A stretch of 41,918 bases of DNA, from contig CAYTES010000007.1 in the NCBI GenBank assembly GCA_964436935.1, forward strand, positions 1-41,918, read 5' to 3'. Below, piece after piece: positions 31,342-38,228 of this stretch. The translations under genes and the position numbers were made by a program. The DNA is from CAYTES01 sp964436935 (GTDB lineage Bacteria; Patescibacteriota; Gracilibacteria; UBA1369; UBA12473). The notes beneath the pieces were generated by a model. The model was not told the DNA's origin. It saw only the letters and a program-made list of their open reading frames with translations, and ran no database searches. The number at the start of each line of letters is the position of its first letter. The first letter of the stretch is position 1.

Positions 31342-31578
31342 ATGCCCACCCTCACTCCCACCATTCGAATCAAAGAAAAATTTGAACTCTCCCTTGATTT
31401 AGAAGGAGCCACGCAAGACCAAATTCATTCCATCCTGGAACTATGCCATCGCAAAGCTGGACGGGTTCAGTTGAATGAAAGCGGAAATCAGTTGACCGTG
31501 AATTTGAACAGCGAAAAAGAGTGCCATCAATTGATTGCGCAGATTGAAAAGGAGACGGGGGTAGATCTCCGGGAATAA
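31342..31578 (+). CDS. Small 78-aa protein of unknown function
   Basis: No family recognised. It has a short strand near the start (PTIRIKEKFELSLDLEG), a helix (TQDQIHSILELCHRK), a strand pair (GRVQLNESGNQLTVNLNS) and a final helix (EKECHQLIAQIEKETG). This is a compact beta-alpha-beta-beta-alpha pattern, as in small ferredoxin-like or RNA-binding folds. There is no signal peptide or membrane span. It is supported as a real gene by a consensus promoter 27 bp upstream and ordinary codon use. It is divergent from the pil operon and stands alone. Confidence 0.7.
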   Translation: MPTLTPTIRIKEKFELSLDLEGATQDQIHSILELCHRKAGRVQLNESGNQLTVNLNSEKECHQLIAQIEKETGVDLRE

Positions 31579-31611
31579 ATCCTTGGTCGATTCGGGGTCA
31601 GTCGTTCTATG

Positions 31612-32178
31612 CTAGGCCTTGTCTAAGGTGGTGGAATGAAGCGAGCCATTTTGGGGTGTCCACATATGCCAGCGGCTCATGATGCTTCCCCCAGCAGGCT
31701 CCGTAAAGTGAACGCATTCAATCCGTTCATCCGGCATTTCGACAGGATTTGTGAAATAGAGCTGTAGTTCCGGGAAATTAGGAATAGGCAAAGGGCCCAA
31801 CGGAATAGTCCAGCCGGTACTGAGTCTGGTTTTAAAAACTCGTTCAAAGGTCTCTCGGTCCGTATGGCCGGAAATATAGGGTCCCAAATTTTGCCCTGAA
31901 CCGATTTGATCGAGGTTCAATTCCGGAAATCGAGTCTTGAGTTCATCACGAAGTTCGGACAATCGATTCATCGAGAGCGTGAATCTAGATCCGGGAGTAG
32001 GAGTATAGGGGGCAGGTTCAAAATCAGGGTCTTCTTCCCTATTTCTGGTATTTGCAGCCTCAGCCATAGCCCTATCAAAGCGTTCTTGGCGTTCATAGGA
32101 TTCGTCATCGATAGGAATTTGAATCGCCCCGGATTTAGCTTCAAGATAAAACGGAACGTCTGTGAATTTTTCTAACAT
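31612..32178 (-). CDS. Hypothetical 188-aa cytoplasmic protein
   Basis: No family recognised and no signal or membrane segment. Residues 1-30 include a predicted strand-rich start (FYLEAKSGAIQIPID), 35-65 is acidic and Pro-rich, 65-95 forms helices (MNRLSELRDELKTRFPELN), and the rest is Pro/Thr/Gly-rich beta. It has its own promoter (TTGCAT-16-TATACT) directly downstream of the rplL terminator, so it is a separate transcription unit. The stop codon lies 34 bp from the end of the convergent 78-aa gene. Confidence 0.7.
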   Translation of the reverse strand: MLEKFTDVPFYLEAKSGAIQIPIDDESYERQERFDRAMAEAANTRNREEDPDFEPAPYTPTPGSRFTLSMNRLSELRDELKTRFPELNLDQIGSGQNLGPYISGHTDRETFERVFKTRLSTGWTIPLGPLPIPNFPELQLYFTNPVEMPDERIECVHFTEPAGGSIMSRWHMWTPQNGSLHSTTLDKA

Positions 32179-32206
32179 ATTTTTAGTTTATTACAATATT
32201 AAAGCG

Positions 32207-32234
32207 AGTATATCAAAAGCGGTCTGAAATGCAA
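32207..32234 (-). promoter_or_regulatory. Promoter of the 188-aa gene
   Basis: Minus strand: -35 TTGCAT (32229-32234), 16-bp spacer, -10 TATACT (32207-32212). The leader is about 22 nt. It starts 9 bp after the rplL terminator. Confidence 0.55.
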
Positions 32235-32242
32235 TTTTTTAC

Positions 32243-32276
32243 AAAAAAAAGCCGAGAAGTTTATTCTCGGCTTTTT
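32243..32276 (-). terminator. Intrinsic terminator of the rplJ-rplL operon
   Basis: A perfect 8-bp stem GCCGAGAA/TTCTCGGC (32251-32271) with a 5-nt loop, followed on the minus strand by eight Ts. T-runs on both sides make it able to work in both directions. Confidence 0.92.
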
Positions 32277-32302
32277 AAATGTCAGTCTTGAGTTAAAGGG
32301 GA

Positions 32303-32701
32303 TTAGACCAATTCCACTTTGGCTCCGGCCTCTTCCAATTTTTTCTTCATCTCTTCAGCTTCCGGTTTCTTCAATCCTTCTTTCACTTTTTTAGGAGCGG
32401 CATCAACCAAGTCCTTGGCTTCTTTGAGTCCCAATTGAGTGAGTTCACGAACCACTTTGATGACGGCAATTTTTTGAGCACCGGCATCTTTCAATTCGAC
32501 ATCCCAAGAGTCTTTTTCTTCTTCAACAGCGGCGCCACCTCCGGCGGGAGCCATGGCCATTGCCATAGGGGCAGCAGCACTGACACCGAATTTTTCTTCC
32601 ATGGCTTTGACCAAGTTGGCCAAATCAAGGACAGAAAGCTTTTCGACCATTTCGAGTACTTTTTCAGCATCTTTGCTGAGTTGGACAGATTCGTCTGACA
32701 T
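32303..32701 (-). CDS. rplL: 50S ribosomal protein L7/L12
   Basis: 132 aa. It forms the flexible stalk of the large subunit and recruits translation factors. The N-terminal dimerisation helices (LSKDAEKVLEMVEKLSVLDLANLVKAMEEKFGV) bind L10. An Ala/Met/Gly-rich hinge (about 42-60) follows. The globular C-terminal domain contains the highly conserved AQKIAVIKVVRELTQLGLKEAK core and the DLVDAAPKKVKEGL segment. Length and order are normal. Upstream, rplJ is on the same strand, but the gap is 216 bp and is largely filled by inverted-repeat element E2. A strong terminator follows the stop. Confidence 0.97.
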   Translation of the reverse strand: MSDESVQLSKDAEKVLEMVEKLSVLDLANLVKAMEEKFGVSAAAPMAMAMAPAGGGAAVEEEKDSWDVELKDAGAQKIAVIKVVRELTQLGLKEAKDLVDAAPKKVKEGLKKPEAEEMKKKLEEAGAKVELV

Positions 32702-32732
32702 GAGTTTAGGGGTTAAAAATGAAATAAAAATT

Positions 32733-32887
32733 GGGCCCTATGAAAAATATGATTTCGTCATGAAAATTTCATTCGAACGAGCGAAAACGATGAAGGCGTA
32801 TCAATAAAACGATACGTCGAGAAGGCATGAGTCGTTTGCAGCCGAACGAGGGAATTTCCCATGGTAAGCATATTTTTCATAGGGTCC
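32733..32887 (-). repeat. 155-bp inverted-repeat element E2 in the rplJ-rplL gap
   Basis: The end arms GGGCCCTATGAAAAATATG (32733-32751) and, from the other side, GGACCCTATGAAAAATATG (complement of 32869-32887) match at 18 of 19. Read on the minus strand, it aligns along its length with E1 (19977-20148): GGCTGCAAACGA, CGTATC-N8-GATACG, GATACGCCTTC and CATCGTTTTCGCTCG are in the same order. The CGTATC/GATACG hairpin (32797-32816) is kept in both. A second short palindrome, GGGAATTTCCC (32850-32860), sits near the place of E1's CCCCGC hairpin. It would be transcribed as part of the ribosomal mRNA. Confidence 0.8.
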
Positions 32888-32917
32888 TAATAAAGTAAGA
32901 TAAGATCAGCTCTCGGA

Positions 32918-33439
32918 TTAAGCTCGTTTCTCTTGGTAGGCGTTCATCACACGGACGAAACCTCCCACCACGTTGTTCAAGGTGCCGACAAATCCGTTCA
33001 ATGGACTCAAGGCGGATCCCATGAATTTGGCCAATAATACTTCTCTTGAAGGAATCGAAGCCAACTGGTTGACCATTTTGGCATCAATCACGCGGCCCTC
33101 CATCACACCTCCCATCAATTGAATCGCTTCGAATTTTTTGGCAAATTCCGCCATTTTTTGGGCGGCAACGATTTCGTCATCGTATCCAAAAGCCACTCCA
33201 ATAGGGCCTTCCATCACGTCTTTGGGAAGCTCGATGCCATGCTCTTTAGCGGCAAGGGTCACCAATGTTTTTTTTGCAACTTTATAGTCGACGTTATTTT
33301 CTCGAAGGGCGCGACGCAGGGTTTGAATGTCGTTCACTCCCATCCCGCTATACTTGGCAAATACCACACCTTTGGCGCGGCTGAACTGATCTTTCAGTTT
33401 TGCCAGATCCTCAACTTTTTTTGCTTTACTGACAGCCAT
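32918..33439 (-). CDS. rplJ: 50S ribosomal protein L10
   Basis: 173 aa from ATG 33439 (the frame opens 20 codons earlier, but that part overlaps the leader RNA and is not conserved). L10 anchors L7/L12 dimers to the ribosome and represses its own operon. The family start MAVSKAKKVEDLAKLKDQF is followed by a central YKVAKKTLVTLAAKEHG stretch and a C-terminal helix for L7/L12 binding (ALSPLNGFVGTLNNVVGGFVRVMNAYQEK). Length is typical. It is preceded by an L10-leader RNA with its own promoter. No rplK/rplA genes adjoin it. Confidence 0.96.
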   Translation of the reverse strand: MAVSKAKKVEDLAKLKDQFSRAKGVVFAKYSGMGVNDIQTLRRALRENNVDYKVAKKTLVTLAAKEHGIELPKDVMEGPIGVAFGYDDEIVAAQKMAEFAKKFEAIQLMGGVMEGRVIDAKMVNQLASIPSREVLLAKFMGSALSPLNGFVGTLNNVVGGFVRVMNAYQEKRA

Positions 33440-33456
33440 GGAAAAGTGGAAATGAT

Positions 33457-33592
33457 ATAAAAAGTCTCGAGGCTTTGGACTCGAGGACATCAGTGGCACT
33501 AAATTCGTATAGAAGTTCTGCGCCAGGTTGGATGAGCCTCGGTAGGGCTTATTCTTTGAAGGGAACCCTTCAGAAGCCTACGGTCTTAAGCA
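33457..33592 (-). ncRNA. L10-leader RNA with attenuator hairpin
   Basis: In the rplJ 5' leader, the minus strand carries the conserved L10 binding core: CTTAAGACCGTAGG (near 33577-33590) and CCCTACCGAGG (near 33537-33547), separated by a GAAGGGTTCCCTTC hairpin. This matches the widespread ribosomal L10 leader. Near its 3' end, CTCGAG (33466-33471) pairs with CTCGAG (33480-33485), followed by a TTTTT tract (33459-33463) just before the ATG, which looks like a terminator-type attenuator. L10 bound to the leader would be expected to reduce expression of rplJL. Confidence 0.85.
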
Positions 33593-33597
33593 AACGC

Positions 33598-33625
33598 ATT
33601 TTAGCGGGGTGGCTAAAGAAGTCAA
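33598..33625 (-). promoter_or_regulatory. Promoter of rplJ-rplL with upstream A-tract
   Basis: Minus strand: -35 TTGACT (33620-33625), 16-bp spacer, -10 TAAAAT (33598-33603). A run of nine As lies a few bases upstream of the -35 and would serve as an UP element, fitting a strong ribosomal promoter. Confidence 0.65.
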
Positions 33626-33638
33626 TGGTTTTTTTTTA

Positions 33639-33887
33639 CTATTCTTGTGCATTGCGGGATGTATTTTGGGTGGACTTTAGAATGAGGACTGGTGTAAGCC
33701 CGATGTTTTCCATCAATGTTTGAAGTCGTTTTTCTAAGTCAATTACCTCGCTCCAGTCTAACTCATCTATCTCAAAAGTTAAATTTGGTTGTTGATTGAT
33801 GAAGAAAAGCGTCGAAGGAGCGGCTAAAAGCAGTAAGGCGTCTTCTATTTCCGCGTATATTGCTTCCAAAAAATCAAACTCTTCCAT
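33639..33887 (-). CDS. Small acidic 82-aa protein, unknown function
   Basis: No family recognised. It is strongly acidic, with a helix at the start (MEEFDFLEAIYAEIEDALLLLAA), a strand segment (TLFFINQQPNLTFEIDEL) and a helix with a final strand (VIDLEKRLQTLMENIGLTPVLIL). There is no signal peptide. It is supported by a good promoter (TTGACT-16-TATGAT) at a normal distance and by its position upstream of the rplJ promoter. The strand order suggests a small alpha/beta domain; the role is unknown. Confidence 0.6.
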   Translation of the reverse strand: MEEFDFLEAIYAEIEDALLLLAAPSTLFFINQQPNLTFEIDELDWSEVIDLEKRLQTLMENIGLTPVLILKSTQNTSRNAQE

Positions 33888-33915
33888 AAGTCTGGAAATT
33901 AAAATTTAGCAAAGA

Positions 33916-33943
33916 ATCATAACACATAAAGCAATAAAGTCAA
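33916..33943 (-). promoter_or_regulatory. Promoter of the 82-aa gene
   Basis: Minus strand: -35 TTGACT (33938-33943), 16-bp spacer, -10 TATGAT (33916-33921). It is divergent from the miaA promoter. Confidence 0.55.
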
Positions 33944-33947
33944 ACAA

Positions 33948-33976
33948 TTTAATCCCTTTCAAAGACCTGTTACAAT
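33948..33976 (+). promoter_or_regulatory. Promoter of miaA, near-leaderless
   Basis: -10 TACAAT at 33971-33976 with only a weak -35 (TTTAAT, 33948-33953). The predicted start is about 33983, 3 nt before the ATG at 33986. Confidence 0.4.
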
Positions 33977-33985
33977 ACCGCCACT

Positions 33986-34927
33986 ATGGGAATGATAGAA
34001 CATGTGCGCCAATTTCTGATCGAAACTCAAAAGTCCGATAAAAAGCCGCTCATCGTGATTTTAGGGCCGACCGCTTCGGGGAAAACCGCGTTTAGTTTAA
34101 AGTTGGCTTTGGAGATCGACGGAGAAATTATTTCCGCCGATTCACGGCAAATTTATCGCACAATGGATCTGGGGACGGATAAAATCAGCGCCACCATTCA
34201 AGAAAAAATTCGTCACTATATGATTGATATTCGTGACCCGGATCGGGCGTACAGTTTGGCCGATTTTCAGCGGGAGTCTAGGCGCATCATTGAGGATATT
34301 CATCAGCGGCATAAAATCCCGCTTCTCGTGGGAGGAACCGGTCTGTACATCAGTGCCATCGTTCAAAATTATCAACTTCCCGAAGCGCCGCCTAATCCCG
34401 GCTTGAGGCAAGAGTTGGAAGCGGAATTGGAGAAAGAAGGTGCCGAAGCCTTGCATGCCATGCTTGCCGAGCTGGATCCTCTCGCCGCCAGCAAAATTCA
34501 CCCGAACAATCATCGTTATTTGATTCGTGCCCTCGAAATCAATTTGGCAACAAAAAAACCAGTGAGCCAAGCCACGAAGCAGGAGTGTCCGTATGAGGTT
34601 TTTCAGATCGGGATCGACTGGCCGAATGAAGTGTTGTTTGAACGGATCAATGGACGGGTGGAGGAACAGATGGAGAGAGGGCTTCTCGAAGAAACGCAGT
34701 GGCTCTTTGAACGGTACGACAAAAACCTTCCTTCCATGACCGGCCTGGGATACAAACAGCTCATTCAATATCTGGAACGGGAGTTGACCTTGGACGAAGC
34801 GGTTGAGCTGATCAAATCCGAAACCCGCAATTATGCCAGACGTCAGAAAACCTGGTTCAAACGCGATCCTTCGATTTATTGGGTGGAAGGAGCAGAACTG
34901 ATGAAAGAGTTGGTGGGGGCGGAGTAA
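33986..34927 (+). CDS. miaA: tRNA dimethylallyltransferase MiaA
   Basis: 313 aa. It adds a dimethylallyl group to A37 of tRNAs that read codons starting with U. The P-loop GPTASGKT is at 27-34, the DSRQIYR substrate loop at 52-58, and GGTGLYISA at 116-124. The C-terminal part has the family's GYKQLIQYLE and RNYARRQKTWFKRD segments that bind tRNA. Length is normal. The start may be the first ATG or the third codon (33992). The downstream mazG-like gene starts 110 bp later; a TATAAT at 34959 may serve it separately. Confidence 0.97.
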   Translation: MGMIEHVRQFLIETQKSDKKPLIVILGPTASGKTAFSLKLALEIDGEIISADSRQIYRTMDLGTDKISATIQEKIRHYMIDIRDPDRAYSLADFQRESRRIIEDIHQRHKIPLLVGGTGLYISAIVQNYQLPEAPPNPGLRQELEAELEKEGAEALHAMLAELDPLAASKIHPNNHRYLIRALEINLATKKPVSQATKQECPYEVFQIGIDWPNEVLFERINGRVEEQMERGLLEETQWLFERYDKNLPSMTGLGYKQLIQYLERELTLDEAVELIKSETRNYARRQKTWFKRDPSIYWVEGAELMKELVGAE

Positions 34928-34958
34928 AATATGCCGTTCCTTATCGGCTAGAAAGCGA

Positions 34959-34964
34959 TATAAT
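34959..34964 (+). promoter_or_regulatory. Possible -10 box for mazG-recJ
   Basis: TATAAT at 34959-34964, with only a poor -35 (around 34936-34942). The leader to ATG 35038 would be about 67 nt. Confidence 0.3.
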
Positions 34965-35037
34965 AGATTTAATTTTGGTCATCTATTTCCCCTATTTAAG
35001 AGTCTTCCGTCGGCCGTTAAATGTTAATGGTTCCCCT

Positions 35038-35574
35038 ATGCTCGCTTCTTTTGAACAATTTGTGAACCTGGTGCGTCAGCTTCGGGGGCCGGAGGGCTGT
35101 CCCTGGGATCAAGCCTGTACCTTGGAATCTCTGCAAAAGGAGTTTTTAGAGGAGGCTGAAGAGCTTCGCGACGCGGTTAAAAAAGAAGATTTCGCCAATA
35201 TAAAAGAAGAGTTGGCGGATGTGTTGTTCAATTTGATATTGATGGGAGTGATTGCGGAAGAAAAAGGGCATTTTTCATTGAAAGAGGTGCTTCAGGACGG
35301 TTATGCCAAAATCGTGAGTCGTCACACGTGGGTGTTTGGCGAGGATAAGGTTAAAACCGCCGAAGAGGCGATTGCGCAATGGAAAAAGAATAAGAAAAAG
35401 GAGAAAAAGCCGGTGCCGACGAGGACCAAAACCCTCGCAGCGAAGAACAAGTTTGCGATCAATGCGGCGGCCAAAGGGAAAACCCCAGCCAAGACCGTCA
35501 TCAACAATAAAAAAAATACAACTGCAAAACCTAAACCCACTTCCGGCCAGGCCAAAAAACTCATTAAAAAGTAA
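35038..35574 (+). CDS. MazG-like NTP pyrophosphohydrolase with Lys/Ala/Pro-rich tail
   Basis: 178 aa from ATG 35038 (the frame runs on upstream into miaA, but only this start gives a MazG beginning). MazG enzymes cleave NTPs to NMP and pyrophosphate and clean the nucleotide pool. The domain covers about 1-110: FVNLVRQLRGPEGCPWDQACTLESL, the metal-binding EEAEE and EELAD motifs, and HTWVFGEDK. Unlike standard single- or double-domain MazG, it ends in about 65 residues very rich in Lys, Ala, Pro and Asn, resembling histone H1-like tails that bind nucleic acid. recJ starts 7 bp after its stop. Confidence 0.9.
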   Translation: MLASFEQFVNLVRQLRGPEGCPWDQACTLESLQKEFLEEAEELRDAVKKEDFANIKEELADVLFNLILMGVIAEEKGHFSLKEVLQDGYAKIVSRHTWVFGEDKVKTAEEAIAQWKKNKKKEKKPVPTRTKTLAAKNKFAINAAAKGKTPAKTVINNKKNTTAKPKPTSGQAKKLIKK

Positions 35575-35581
35575 GCCCCTC

Positions 35582-37321
35582 ATGCCCCCCCAAACAAAAA
35601 AATCACTCCATTCGATCGATTTCATTTCTCTATTGGGCAAAAAATGGGTCTTGCGCGTCGAAGATGTGGAGACCGCATTTGGATCGCGTCAGATGGATGA
35701 TGAAACCGTGCAGTTCCACGATCCTTTTTTGTTTCCGGACATGGAAAAAGCGGTGATCCGCCTCCAATCTGCCATCGAATCGGGTGAGAAAATAGTCGTT
35801 TTTGGAGACTATGATGTGGATGGGATCAGCGGCACCGCGACGCTCGTTCAAGCCCTTCGATTTCTGGGGGCTCAGGTGTCTTACCGGCTTCCGGATCGGC
35901 AGCAAGGCTATGGTCTGAATACGGCGTGGATTGAAAATTTTAAAACATTGGGGGTGAATGTTGTTATCACCGTGGATTGCGGGATTTCGAATGCCAAGGA
36001 GATTGCGTTGGCCAAGGAATACGGGATCGATGTGGTGTTGACGGATCATCACACCCTGCCCTCGATTTTGCCGGAAGCGGCGGTTGCGCTTCTCCACCCT
36101 CGTTTGCCGGGGAGTCCCTATCCTTTTCACGATTTGGCAGGTTCGGGGATGGCGTTCAAATTGGCCGTGGGTTTGATTCAATATATAAAAGGAGACGCTG
36201 TGGCGGTGGAGTGGAGGGATCGCCTCGTGGATTTGGCCAGTTTGGGGACGGTCGCGGACTGCGTGTCACTCACGGGAGAAAACCGTTGGATCGTACGGCA
36301 TGGGCTCGATCAGATGCGAAAAACGGAATGGAAGGGATTGAAGGTGCTTTTGAAAAGTGCCGGCGTGGAAGAGCTATTGGGCTATGATGCGGATGTCATT
36401 GGATTTCGGATCGGTCCCCGGATCAATGTGGCGGGACGATTGGAAAGTCCCTATTTTGCATTGCAGGTGCTTCTGGATGAAAATGGCAGTGCGGAGCGTC
36501 TGGCGCCCAAATTGGAAGAACTCAATCTGTTGAGGCAAAAAAAGGTAGAGGAGGCGGTAGAGCAGGCCGAAGCGCAACTGAAAGCACGAAACTTAGGCCC
36601 GCATGCGGTCTTGGCGGTGTGGGATAAGGATTGGCCCGCCGGAATTTTGGGGCTCATTGCGGCGCGTTTGTGCGAAAAATATCATCGCCCTGCGATTGTC
36701 CTCGAAGACCGCGGCGACGTGCTGGTCGCCTCCTGTCGCAGCCCTCAGTACTTTCACATGGTCGAGGCACTCAAAACCGGCGAGATTCATTTGAAAACGT
36801 ATGGAGGTCATGCGGCGGCGGCGGGATTTTCCATTTTCAAAGAAAATCTGGAACCCTTTTTAGGGGTGCTTCAAGCGTATGCTCAAACCATTTTAAAAGA
36901 GCAGGATCTTACGCCTCAGCTTCACATCGAAAGTCATCTCACTTTGGATCAGATTGATTTGGGATTGGTGGATCGATTGGGGAAAATGGAACCTTACGGG
37001 ATGGGCAATCCGCGACCTCTTTTTTGGTTGAAGGATGTGGATTTGTCCGAGCTTCAGTTTGTGGGGAGAGAACAGCGCCATATCCGCGTGGGATTCAAGT
37101 CCGACCGGCACAATATTTCCGCCATCGCCTTCAAATGGGGTGAGCATTATTCACTGCTTGAAGAGACCCAGCGGAGCGGAGGTAAAATGGATGCGGTGGT
37201 GGAGGTGGGAAAAAGTGTGTGGAAAGGAAGGGAACGGCTGGAGGTTAAGTTGGTGGATGCGGCGGTGAAGGATGCAGTTTTTGCATCAAGTCTTCCATCA
37301 CATCATCGGAATAGGGCATAG
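35582..37321 (+). CDS. recJ: Single-stranded-DNA-specific exonuclease RecJ
   Basis: 579 aa from ATG 35582 (upstream frame is a shadow of the mazG tail). RecJ degrades single-stranded DNA 5' to 3' in recombination and repair. DHH motifs: FGDYDVDG (74-81), TVDCG (130-134), DHH (155-157), and a conserved LASLGTVADC region. The DHHA1 domain carries YGGHAAAAGF near 415, and the OB-fold domain covers roughly 450-560. It is slightly shorter than E. coli RecJ, as usual outside proteobacteria. It is co-transcribed with mazG (7-bp gap). Its 3' end overlaps the convergent triple-repeat gene by 77 bp. Confidence 0.95.
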   Translation: MPPQTKKSLHSIDFISLLGKKWVLRVEDVETAFGSRQMDDETVQFHDPFLFPDMEKAVIRLQSAIESGEKIVVFGDYDVDGISGTATLVQALRFLGAQVSYRLPDRQQGYGLNTAWIENFKTLGVNVVITVDCGISNAKEIALAKEYGIDVVLTDHHTLPSILPEAAVALLHPRLPGSPYPFHDLAGSGMAFKLAVGLIQYIKGDAVAVEWRDRLVDLASLGTVADCVSLTGENRWIVRHGLDQMRKTEWKGLKVLLKSAGVEELLGYDADVIGFRIGPRINVAGRLESPYFALQVLLDENGSAERLAPKLEELNLLRQKKVEEAVEQAEAQLKARNLGPHAVLAVWDKDWPAGILGLIAARLCEKYHRPAIVLEDRGDVLVASCRSPQYFHMVEALKTGEIHLKTYGGHAAAAGFSIFKENLEPFLGVLQAYAQTILKEQDLTPQLHIESHLTLDQIDLGLVDRLGKMEPYGMGNPRPLFWLKDVDLSELQFVGREQRHIRVGFKSDRHNISAIAFKWGEHYSLLEETQRSGGKMDAVVEVGKSVWKGRERLEVKLVDAAVKDAVFASSLPSHHRNRA

Positions 37322-38066
37322 AATAGCCCTTTTCACATTTCCATTCGCCATCAAGTGGAGAACGCCACACCAACCCGGTCTCGAAAAAGTAAAAAATATT
37401 AGCACTGGAATCATAGGAAAAAGAAAATTGCCCTATTTTTGTTTTCTTTTCACGATATTTCTTTTCTAAGACTTCGAGATATTTTTGGGAGATTTCTCGT
37501 TTTTCGGTAACAAGCTCTTGTCTGTAGCTTATGTATTGAATGATTTCATCTACCTTTATGCTCGAATCTAAGGGCGAATTGCGCATTCCATAATGCCAAA
37601 CTCCATCAATGCGCGATCGATAAATAAGCCCCAATTCAGGAGAATAAAGGATATTTTGGTCCGGTTCATAGGCAAAGGAAAAGTTTTTTCCATCTATCGC
37701 ATAAACATAGAATGGGGATAGATTTATGAGCGCCTCTCCATTTCTAAAAATTTGAATGCCTTCCTTGTGTAAGGCATTTCGTCGTTTGAGTGTTGAAATA
37801 ACTTGATTTACGGTGGTTTCATCTTCCCATTCTGCCCCATAAGGGGTTTGTCGCCATTTTCCATCAAAACGGGATCGATAAATAACGTTTCCATCTAAAT
37901 TGAGAAGCAGGTGGGATCTTTCATCATAGGAAAGATCCATTTTTTTATTCCCTATGTCACACTGAGTAAAGGAGCGATTCGAATGAGAACTATTTTCTAG
38001 TATTCTTAAAGCTTCTTCTTGAAGAATAGAATCGGGAAGGGAATGTGCTTCTTTACTTTCAGCCAT
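37245..38066 (-). CDS. Triple-repeat 273-aa protein (RS.xDGxW repeats), unknown family
   Basis: 273 aa from ATG 38066 (the frame extends 19 codons upstream, but those residues are hydrophobic and overlap promoter-like DNA). It contains three copies of one unit: an aromatic strand (xxSYD, FAYEP or FSYDS), a hydrophobic strand, then NVIYRSRFDGKW, GLIYRSRIDGVW or GLVWRSPLDGEW, each followed by a helix of about 20-45 residues. The units start near residues 42, 128 and 220. No signal peptide. I know no named family with this repeat; WG or KWG repeats are only vaguely similar. The last 77 bp overlap the end of recJ on the other strand. Confidence 0.8.
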   Translation of the reverse strand: MAESKEAHSLPDSILQEEALRILENSSHSNRSFTQCDIGNKKMDLSYDERSHLLLNLDGNVIYRSRFDGKWRQTPYGAEWEDETTVNQVISTLKRRNALHKEGIQIFRNGEALINLSPFYVYAIDGKNFSFAYEPDQNILYSPELGLIYRSRIDGVWHYGMRNSPLDSSIKVDEIIQYISYRQELVTEKREISQKYLEVLEKKYREKKTKIGQFSFSYDSSANIFYFFETGLVWRSPLDGEWKCEKGYSMPYSDDVMEDLMQKLHPSPPHPPT

Positions 38067-38094
38067 TTTTAAAATTGTAAAAAATTTAAATTCA

Positions 38095-38100
38095 ATTATA
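38095..38100 (-). promoter_or_regulatory. -10 box of the triple-repeat gene
   Basis: TATAAT on the minus strand at 38095-38100, giving a leader of about 22 nt to ATG 38066. The -35 (TTGTGC at 17 bp) is weak. Confidence 0.4.
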
Positions 38101-38190
38101 CAACAAAAATTGATAACGCACAAATATTACTTGCAAAATATACTATTTTAGTTCATAATAGACGCTTATCTTTTTGATGGGCATAATAAA

Positions 38191-38219
38191 TTGACTAAAT
38201 AGATAAAATATTTTAGAAT
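38191..38219 (+). promoter_or_regulatory. Promoter of the nrnA-like gene, near-leaderless
   Basis: -35 TTGACT (38191-38196), 17-bp spacer, -10 TAGAAT (38214-38219). Transcription would start at about 38226, 2-3 nt before the ATG at 38229. Confidence 0.6.
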
Positions 38220-38228
38220 AGATAGAAT

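Noticed and set aside
35336..35581. 82-residue Arg/Lys-rich N-terminal extension of RecJ
   Set aside because: It is the mazG tail read in another frame; ATG 35582 starts the conserved RecJ sequence.
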